Assembly: GCF_001632365.1 (NCBI RefSeq)
Contig: NW_024468527.1
Location: 486,679 to 550,678 of the forward strand
From: Laetiporus sulphureus 93-53
Taxonomy: Eukaryota > Basidiomycota > Agaricomycetes > Polyporales > Laetiporaceae
Reading direction: 5' to 3'
DNA length: 64,000 nucleotides
Below the pieces are notes generated by a model, which had not been told where the DNA came from, did not search any database, and saw only the letters and a program-made list of their open reading frames with translations. Below are positions 56,040 through 64,000 of the stretch, one piece after another (positions within the stretch are counted from its first letter, which is position 1; the number at the start of each line of letters is the position of its first letter). The position numbers and the translations under genes were made by a program.

Positions 56040-56742
56040 ATGCCACACTCATCATCAGCTGTGCCAACTGCTGGCCAGCTAGAGCACCAGGCCATTTTGA
56101 ACAATACTACTGGCTCGACTAGCTCTGCTACACACAATCATGATAGATACTCCACTGCACTTTATTCTGGTCCCAACACTGGTCATATGCATTCTTCAAC
56201 TGCACCAGCTCCAAGTGGATGAGGATTACTAGATCTGCGTGACAAGCTTCGATATTTGACGGACCACCCAGATAAAGCCGAGGCTGCTGTCACTGAGATA
56301 GACAACTTGCTTATCAACCTCGAACCATATAAAAATCTCAAGACCAAGAAAGCTCGACAGAGGATGTTAACGGCATGGGCATTGGTTGTTGAGTTCCTTT
56401 AGATGACTATCAAGGGGTGGGCTCACAAGCCTTATAATGCAAACAATCTCTGGGACTACAAGGTTGTGAAGGAGTTTGCAATAAAATTTCTGGCATTTTA
56501 GGTGAGATGAATGTGTAAGGACAAATACATGATCTGAAGTGGACTATATGCCAGTCTCCTACCCAGTTTCATTCTTTGAGCAGGAGAGGGATTCATCTGA
56601 ATATAGTAGTTTATGCCATGTCATAAAATATATGACTAATACAGTGCATGTGATTAAGATCCAAACCACAGATCAACTTTATTCCCTCGTCCTGCCCTAT
56701 GATGACTGGCACACAATGTATACAAACAAGCAGCCACTGTAA
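56040..56742 (+). pseudogene. Broken gene of unknown family
   Basis: Frame MPHSSSAVPTAGQLEHQAI... continues past a stop into LRDKLRYLTDHPDKAEAAVTEID ... KNLKTKKARQRMLTAWALVVEFL and MTIKGWAHKPYNANNLWDYKVVKEFAIKFL. After an intron-like gap comes DYMPVSYPVSFFEQERDSSEYSSLCHVIKYM ... TNKQPL. It looks like a genuine but decayed multi-exon gene; I do not recognise it. Its last part is repeated in reverse at 57,225-57,525. Confidence 0.45.
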
Positions 56743-57525
56743 CTGATGGTGGCTGAAAGTTGGGGGGCCTTGAAATAAATGTCATGCATGCCAGGTCATT
56801 GTTGCATCATTTCACATTTTTGAGACATCTTTGTTGTCATATGTGTGAGATCAAATGTCTCGATGCTCAGGGCTGGCTCATGCGGCATTGAAGTGCCATC
56901 CATTGTCACTGTCTGTGAGACTCATGAGCTTGGTGATGTACTTCAGTGATCCATTTCAAGTCGACTTCTCAGTGTGTGGGTTGGATAAAAATGCATGGAG
57001 GATTTCTCTAGATGATTCTGCAAGTTGTGGGAAGAAGGAATGATGTATGTAGTCAGGACTAAGAAGGGCCAGAATGACATCTGCTAGGGTGATGTGCAGA
57101 CAGCACATTGCTTCATAGAATAGATCAAACTGTGCACGAGAGATCATGGTGTATAGAAAGATAAGAGCTCATCAAATGGTGATTTACACTATGGATGAGT
57201 CTCATTGATTGCACGCTACCGGAAAAGTCCCAAAAATGTGAGATGACACGACAATGACCTGGTGTGCATGGCATTTATTTCAAGGCCCACCAACTTTCAG
57301 CCACTATCAGTCACTGTGGCTGCTTATTTGTATGCATTGTGTGCCAGTCATCATAGGGCGGGACGAGGGAATAAAGTTGATCTGTGGTTTGGATCTTAAT
57401 CATGTGCACTGTATTAGTCATATGTTTTATAACATGGCATAAATTACTATATTCAGATGAATCCCTCTCCCGCCCAAAGAATGAAACTGGGTAGGAGACT
57501 GACTATATGCACTCTTTTAGATCAA
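56530..57525. repeat. Large inverted duplication (about 300-bp arms, 400-bp loop)
   Basis: Left arm 56,530-56,828 and right arm 57,225-57,525 are reverse complements at roughly 88-90% (for example GATTAAGATCCAAACCACAG versus its complement near 57,400). The right arm keeps CpG where the left has TpG or CpA. The loop has no gene. Confidence 0.8.
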
Positions 57526-58241
57526 GAACACAGAGGGCAGAGATGGATGACAGCATGTGAACGTCATCACTGTGCACAGGTGGATTGACCTATTCGTGCA
57601 CTGCATTGCGAAGTATACTATGAAGTCTGATGAGAATTTCTGCCACTACGAAATGTTGCTGCTTGTGCAAGAGGAATTATATCATTCTCTGCATAATGTT
57701 GGAGAGCGAAGTAAGTGTTTGTTTTAGCATAACTCATCCATTGTTTTCTGTCTATGCGTTCATATGCTCATTTTGCTATACAGTGATCATTGACCTGAAC
57801 CTCGAATGTCATAAGGCCCCAAAAATCTACTTTGACCACTTTGCTTTGCGAATTCTCATAGAGAGCACTATCAAAAGATCGACAAATGCCAATCGCTTCA
57901 GCAATGTTCAGCTCATCACAAAAATTTGTACTTGCCACTTTATTGATCCTCGTCCATCCACTCTCGGTCATTGTCACAAGAATTACAAAGACAGAGGGCT
58001 GGTACATGGTCATGAATGCTTCTCAGTCAAAAATATGCTTCATAAATTGTCTAGGTGCCTCACCTTAAAGATCTCACCATCTTCTGATAAGGATATGCCA
58101 GGTTTAACATTATCTTTAGTGGCAAGAATTTCAAGGTTAAACATATATCTTTTTTCACTCATGATATGTGCTAATTAATCTCTTGCAGAGCTATAATGGT
58201 GCTAATGGCAAGTCACAAGATTATTACTTTGCTGCCATAAC
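57526..58241. other. Unassigned sequence
   Basis: One 182-codon frame (57,630-58,178) is rich in Cys/Ile/Leu without motif; an overlapping reverse frame exists. I cannot decide if either was coding. Confidence 0.35.
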
Positions 58242-59185
58242 TGTCACAAATACAGTCCTGTGACCCTAATCATTTTTATATAAACCATTACATATGCATT
58301 ACATATGCTGGTATAGAGGATGGATTAAAACGGTCACCTGAAAGGACTAGATCCAACATATAGTCTCATGTCCTCACGTGGACTCCAGCGGGCTATGCTG
58401 CTACAAGGGCCTATAACTGAAAGGTGGTCAGCAAGCTTAGACCAAGGGAGACTTCAGTCACATAACTAAAAGCTATCACAAACTTAGGACGCAGAGCACC
58501 GACTAAGCCTATGATCTTATGATCAAACACTTACTACTAGTTTGTCGAAGTGTGGATGGGCACAAAGATCATCAAGGTAAAGCAGTGCCTTGCAAGTGGG
58601 CACTGGTAACACTGTGTGTATAGGCATAGCAGAGATGAGAATAAGTTTGGAGGACTTATGCATCTCAGAGCTCTAGTTTATATATATGAGCAGAGGGACC
58701 CCTGGTTCCCTAGTACCCCAGAACTGCTAGCTAATAGATGCTGTCTGATTGGCTACCACTGCCTGTCAGACTACATATGTCATATGTCAAATATCTGAAC
58801 TACTTAGTAAGACCATGGGAATGGTATTGCCTGTAATGGCTACATTGCCGGTGGCATGGCATCTATCTATTCTAGTGTGTGAACCACTATCTCCTTATAG
58901 ACCTATCTCCAGTGGTGTGTGTATGCCTTGTAGGATTCTTCTGAAGTTCGACCATTGCTTCTAGGTGGGATGATATTACTGTATAAGTTAAGCTTACCTA
59001 ATATCTGCACCACTTGTCGCATGTGTGAATATCACGTAATATGTCATGTGACTAGATCTTGACCTCCGGGGCACCTAGGACTGTCAGTACTTCGTGTACA
59101 AGTTTGTTCCTTTCTGGACAGCCTAGCACTGGTGTCATGTGATGTCTTGGTCACATGCAAAGTGAAAGCGTGAAAATCTGTGACA
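58242..59185 (-). repeat. 3' LTR of the old Ty3/gypsy element
   Basis: 944 bp, TGTCACAA...TCTGTGACA on the plus strand. It follows the dUTPase end of the minus-strand element, preceded on that strand by the purine tract AGAAGAGGGAGTAC. TATATATAT near 58,681. CpG-poor. Confidence 0.8.
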
Positions 59186-59234
59186 GTACTCCCTCTTCTA
59201 GACAGTTCATCCTGAATCTGGTTTTTGTCGTGGT

Positions 59235-60311
59235 TTCTGGAAATAATTATCACTGGTTGAACCAAATCTACGGTGTCCTCGAGCTGATGATTTGAGGTAA
59301 TTGACTAGTGAAATGACAGGAGTAATAATATGTTCGATGATAAGTTGAGTGATACGATCATCCAAATTGACTGTGAAGTCATCATCGGTATTGTTGATTA
59401 GCAAAATCTTGATTTCACCTGTGTATCCTCTGTCAATTACACCAGTGCCTACATCGATGCCTTTTACAGCTAAACCACTTTGTGGTGCAATTTGACCCTA
59501 GGTTCCTCGAGGTGTCATATAATGAAGTCCTGTGAAGACCAATCCTCATGAATGTGCTTGGATGGTGGTTGGTTCTGATGCGGCGAGATCCATTCCAGCA
59601 TCGCCTTCATGTGTGTATTTTGGCACATATGCATTGGAATTGTCTAATGTAATTTGAAGATCTCTAGAATGATCTCAATCATCTCTATCTTGGTCACATA
59701 TCTGAATAGTGTCAGTGGTGGGGTCGTAAATTTGACCTGTTCTCCGTGATGGAAAAATGCCATCAATCGGAGTTGTATCGATTAGAGATATTGTTTGGGG
59801 TGTGTCCGGATACTTTTTGTGAAATTCCTTGATAAGACGTGAAGATTTCTTCAAATTTGCAGCTGGTTCCCAAGTCTCTTCAGCCTTGAAATAGCCTTTC
59901 CAATGCACCAAATATTGAAGTTTGTCACAAATGACATGAGAGTCGACTATGTATTCGACTTCCCATTCTTCACCAGTTCGCTTCTTTATAGAAGGGTGGG
60001 GTCTGAGTGTGCAGTCAGGTATTTCAGCTTTGTGGTAGAGCGTGAGCTTGGATGCATGAAAAACTGGATGAACACCGTATTGTCACAGTATTTTTAGTCT
60101 ATATGTGATTGGTCCTAGTTTTTCTACGATTTTGAAGGGTCCATCTCTCCGTTGTGCCAGTTTGGCTCCTGATGTCTGCCAATCTTTAGTGGAGAGTAGT
60201 ACTTGATCTCCAACTTTGAAAAATGTGGGTTGTATGGATTGATCGTAGTACCACTTCATGCATTCAACTGCCAATAGAATGGCTGCTTTCGCTTGCTCTT
60301 GCACTTCTACT
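59235..60311 (-). pseudogene. Old element: integrase C-end, chromodomain and dUTPase
   Basis: Reading towards lower coordinates: integrase C-end (CMKWYYDQ...VGDQVLL, GPFKIVEKLGPITYRLKI), HPVFHASKL, a chromodomain (EEWEVEYIVDSHVI ... YLVHWKGYFKAEETWEP, about 59,975-59,850), a linker, then dUTPase (about 59,650-59,235): GDAGMDLAAS, PQSGLAVKGIDVGTG, GVIDRGYTGEIKILL, LDDRITQLI, RGHRRFGSTS. Motif 2 has Gln for the usual Arg (CpG decay of CGA) and motif 5 is degraded. Interrupted by at least four stops. Confidence 0.8.
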
Positions 60312-61130
60312 CATGCCTGCATGATAGAATCTAGCATATTATGCTTTATGGGGTCCATTATAGTTGGTTCTGCACGTGGATGTCTGCCATATTCGACAAA
60401 GAATGGTGAATTCTTAGTGGCTTCTGAAGCCTGATTATTGTAGGCAAATTCGGCAGTTGGTAGTAGTGTACTCCAATCTTCCATGCACTTATCAGTATAA
60501 ATATGAAGATATTGCTCTAGCAACTGATTTGTTCTTTCAGTCTGGCCGTCGGTCTCCGGATGGTATGCCGAAGACATTGCAGATTTTATTCTGAGAAGTT
60601 TGCATACTTCCTGAAATAATGTGCTTGCAAACTGAGTTCCTCTATCCGAAATAATCTGTTTCGGGAGACCATGCTGTGTCCATACCCTTTTATAGAAGAT
60701 ACGGGCCAGATTTGATGAAGAAAACTCATTGGTGATTGCAAAGAAGTGCGCTCTTTTGGTCAAACGATTGACAACTACCATAATTGCATTGAATCTGTGA
60801 GATTCTGGTAATTGAGTAATCAAGTCGACAGAGATAATTTTCCAAGGTTCTGTTGGAACCTCATTTGGCTGTAGTTCTCCGTATTTTAGCTGATTGATGT
60901 TCTTGTTGCATTGACAAATGTCACAAGAACCAACATATCTTTTGACATAAGTGGACATCCCTGGCCACCAGTAATTGTGAGATAGCATCTCATATGTCTT
61001 CCATCTTCCAGGATGACCTGCACTGGTAGCTTCATGATGACACTGGATGATTTCTTGTCTGAGTGATTCCTTGTTATCTGCTTTTGGCACATAGACTTTG
61101 CCTCTGCTTGTGGCACATAGATTTTGCCTC
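60311..61130 (-). pseudogene. Old element: integrase core
   Basis: The longest surviving frame (259 codons from 61,090). Zinc domain CHHEATSAGHPGRW ... CDICQCNK and catalytic residues in VDLITQLP, ISDRGTQF and DGQTERTNQ are all readable. Confidence 0.85.
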
Positions 61131-61499
61131 AGTATAGTAATATCCCACTTTCAAAGTTCCAGTCTTCAAGTCCTTTCGAGAACTCCCATTGTCCTTTCTT
61201 GAGTAGGTCTTGATAAGATTTGTTCACATTGTCGTCTTGTAATGCCTTTTTGATCTTGTCCACCAAATCATGATCTGTGACGACTGTGAGATGGGTATGT
61301 TGAATGGCTTTAATCGTGAAATATTCTGGCTTGAGTAGAGTTTTGTCAGAATTATTGAGATTTACCCCCCTCTTTATGGTCTGGCCTCCTGGACAGAGGA
61401 TCCACGTGATGCATTGATTTTCCTGGTTTGTGGTGTAGTTGGATGTTGAACCATGTAAGATAAAGCGACCATCGAGCTTGCCATCTTGTCAGCTTTTGT

Positions 61500-63046
61500 G
61501 CTGATTTGAAATAGGTTAAGTTCTGGTGATCGGACTAAATTTCTACCAGGAGCAGATGACCTTCGAGATGTTGTCGGTATTCTTTCAATGCTTAAATGAT
61601 TGCGAGCATCTCTTGGTCATAGATTTCATAGTTCCGCTCAGCCTCATTGAGGCTTTTCGAATAGAATGCGATTGGATGCCACAACCCATCATCTTTGAGT
61701 TGTTCGAGGCATGTGCCAGTGACAAAATTGCTGGAGTCCATTTCCAACCGGAATGGATGAGTATCATCTGGTAATGCCAGAATTGGAGTGGATGTAAAGG
61801 CATGCTTGAGTGCATTAAATGCCTGTTGTTGTTCCTCGCCCCATACCCAATTCTGATTCTTTCGAGTAAGGATATTGAGTGGTCGAGACTTCTTGGCAAA
61901 TCCTTCAATGAACCGATGATAGAAATTAGCGAACCCAAGAAAAGCTTGTACTTGCTTAACTTTTCTGGGTTTGGGCCAGTCAAGTACACCTGTGACCTTT
62001 TGAGGGTCCATACGGACCTTGCCTTTAGAGATAAGCATCCCTAAGTACTCAATCGATGATTGTTCGAAGAAGCACTTTTCTGGCTTGGTGAAAAAGTCAT
62101 TGTCCCGTAATCTTTCAAGTACCTCCTTTGTAATCTTTCGATGTTGTTTCAGATCGTTGGTGAAGATTAAGATGTCATCGAGGTAGACGATCACATGGCC
62201 TTCCTGAATAAGATCATCCAATATCTCATTCATCATGTGTTGGAAGGTGGCTGGTGCATTGCAGAAACCAAAAAACATAACCATCGCCTCATATAAACTG
62301 TGATGTGTCACGAAAGCTGTTTTTCATTCATCACCTTTGCAGATGCGAACATTGTTGTATCCCCAACAGAGATCCAGCTTAGTGAATATTGACGCATTGC
62401 TGAGCTGATCGATGAGCTCGCTTATTCGTGAAATAGGGAAGCGATTCTTCTTGATTATGGCATTAAGTTTTTGGTAATCTTGTATCAGTCTTAACGTGCC
62501 ATCTTTCTTTTTTACAAAGAATACAGGGGCTGCTATAGGTGATTTTGATTTACAAATGTAGCCTTTTGCTAGATTTTCGTCGATTCATGAATCTAGAGAA
62601 TTCCTTTTCTCAGGATTCATAGGATATAGCTTGCTCGGTCGTGGCAATTCATGCTCTTCTTCAAACTTGATTGCGTGATCATATGGCTTTCGAGTTGGCA
62701 TCCTTTCAGATGCTTTTTTGGAGAAGACATCACCGAACGAGTGTAGATAATCTGGTACTAATTTTTCCCAAGATTCTACTTCATTAATAACCTGATATTC
62801 TGGGCTGCCAGTGTTTGACTGGGATGCTACTTCCTTCAGGTTCTCTTCTGGTTCAGCATAGCCGCAATCTGCTATGGAAAGGATCATGCGTGCTATTTGT
62901 TCAGCTTCAGAATCATCCATTTCGACCCACGAGATTATAGGATTTACTGCATCAATGTTATGCCCATTAAACATCCTGAATGCAGTTGGCTCCTCATCTG
63001 TCACTCGTTGTGCTTGTTGCAAGATTTCTTTAGCTTCCTCTCTCAC
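61500..63046 (-). pseudogene. Old element: RT and RNase H
   Basis: FGDVFSKKASERMPTRKPYDHAI (62,730-62,660), a stop at 62,585, then [35 protein letters not shown], a stop, FFGFCNAPATFQ, the active site YLDDILIF (about 62,190), LGFANFYHRFI, and RNase H LEMDSSNFVTG, YEIYDQEMLAII to a stop at 61,592. Frame breaks between blocks. Confidence 0.85.
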
Positions 63047-63426
63047 AATGGCTTGTTGTTTTTTTTACAAAGCCTCTGGTGGTAACACGTACTTGGGCAT
63101 CGTGAGTATTTCCATTCTCCAGCTTGCCAGTTAATTTCTGAATTTTGCTGACGAAGATAAGACATCTCAATGATCAGGTCTAGTTTTCCTATATCTGTGA
63201 CTAGCAGGCGATGGGTTGAGCCATGATCTCCGACTTTAATGTATGCCTTTACATAGTCAATTATTTCTCCATATTTATTTTGGGATCCGTCAGCATTGTA
63301 CACTTTGTATGTTGTGTTAAGCTTGGAGGTTGCAAGTTTATTGTTTCTCACAAATCTCTTGCTGATGTACATGGAATATGCTCCTGAGTCGACTAAAGCT
63401 TCAGCGCTCAATTTCTTGCCATACAC
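63043..63426 (-). pseudogene. Old element: aspartic protease region
   Basis: ALVDSGAYSMYISKRFV contains the protease D-S-G. Then VYNADGSQNKYGEI, LLVTDIGKLDLIIEMSYLRQQN, WQAGEWKYSRCP, as in the young element's protease. Confidence 0.8.
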
Positions 63427-63681
63427 CCATAATGTAACTGGTAAATAGAATAATGATAAATTTGGAGATGAATTCTTTATTGTTACATTATCACCCTCTG
63501 CGTTGTGATGATCTACAAAGGCATCTGATCCGGGTGCTAAATGTACAGGTCTTATATAATGTTCTGGGGACTCTGACGAGCTGCCTACAAATCCCCTTTA
63601 AGAAAACCCTTCAGATCCCTTTGTGAAGAGCCCTCTCTCACCTTCCTTGATGTACTGGATCCATTGGCCTCAGGCATTTGT

Positions 63682-64000
63682 GTCACGGTAACACCGGACA
63701 AGAGATCAAAAAGACTAAAAAGGGACAGTCACGTGGAACGTGCCGCCCTGATCCCCCTGATCCCAAAGGTATCCCCCTGAACCCTATGTGGCGCAAGAGC
63801 CTGTTGACTTACTGGTCAATGTTGGCTGATGCAGGAAAGGGTGAGAGATATATGATGGAGCTGGTGAGCTCAGTGGGTGCTACAGGTAGTAGACGAGGAG
63901 AAACAATCTGAGGTTTCGTCCCCTACATGGCTGGTCTTATATACACGTACAGCGGGCTATCTTACCTAAGCTACCTATCTACGGGTATAAGCAAATGGCC
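63682..64000 (+). repeat. Start of a young LTR, cut by the window end
   Basis: Begins TGTCACGGTAACACCGG and interrupts the old element's gag. CpG-rich compared with its flank. CTTATATACACG near 63,937 is a likely TATA box. The right end lies outside the window; orientation is assumed from the TATA position. Confidence 0.55.

Larger units (their letters stand above)
58242..63681 (-). mobile_element. Decayed Ty3/gypsy chromovirus with dUTPase
   Basis: Minus-strand element with 3' LTR and pol in the order protease, RT-RNase H, integrase, chromodomain, dUTPase, broken by many stops and frameshifts. Only the C-terminal end of gag remains (WIQYIKEGERGLFTK near 63,650), cut off at 63,682 by another LTR. 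It is related in architecture to the young element at 21,927 but clearly diverged in protein sequence (for example active site YLDD versus YIDD). Confidence 0.85.

Overview
This window comes from a filamentous basidiomycete, probably an Agaricomycete. The evidence is: host genes split by many 49-130 nt GT-AG introns, Agaricomycete-type repeat families (a chromodomain Ty3/gypsy element, a Ngaro-type tyrosine-recombinase retrotransposon, a Tet-like dioxygenase relic), and CpG-depleted old repeats next to CpG-rich genes. I would not name a genus.

Layout. Bases 1-11,300 are a compact host gene island, CpG-rich and unmutated. It holds MEMO1-like (+), a Tfc7-like histidine phosphatase (-), an STM1/SERBP1-like ribosome-binding protein (-), an SPP1/CFP1-like PHD protein of the Set1/COMPASS complex (+) and LSM1 (-). 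The splice models I built for all five are in frame and end at natural stops. STM1 and SPP1 share a 1.25 kb divergent promoter with repeated dyads and ACGCGT boxes. A tRNA-Ser(UGA) gene with a 14-nt intron (11,306-11,400) marks the edge of the island.

Bases 11,400-64,000 are a nested transposon graveyard. The youngest complete element is an 8.7 kb Ty3/gypsy chromovirus at 21,927-30,612. Its visible LTR ends are identical and it has a GTTTC target duplication. A 13-nt complement between the presumed mRNA 5' end and the primer-binding site suggests self-priming. It carries two extra reading frames before gag, and its Pol ends in a chromodomain followed by a complete five-motif dUTPase. A second, decayed and divergent element (59,186-63,681, minus strand) has the same chromodomain-dUTPase ending, so this is a lineage trait and not a single capture.

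Bases 37,661-50,350 contain a three-layer nest. A ~1.2 kb LTR (family 1, ends TGATATGC...GCATATCA) is split by an 11.9 kb DNA transposon with 35-bp inverted repeats and a 6-bp target duplication. That transposon carries a DDE transposase and, in divergent orientation, a BTB/POZ gene. The BTB gene is in turn split by a 6.1 kb Ngaro-type element with A1-body-B1-A2-B2 split direct repeats and no target duplication.

Other relics are LTR family 1 and 2 copies, two copies of a gypsy gag gene, a Tet-like 2OG-Fe(II) oxygenase gene, and a 300-bp-arm inverted duplication. CpG counts fall from 41 per 600 bp (host gene) to 2 per 600 bp (old repeats), which dates the layers. Large parts of 17.4-21.9, 30.6-31.8, 34.1-35.3 and 54.4-58.2 kb are decayed sequence that I could not identify.
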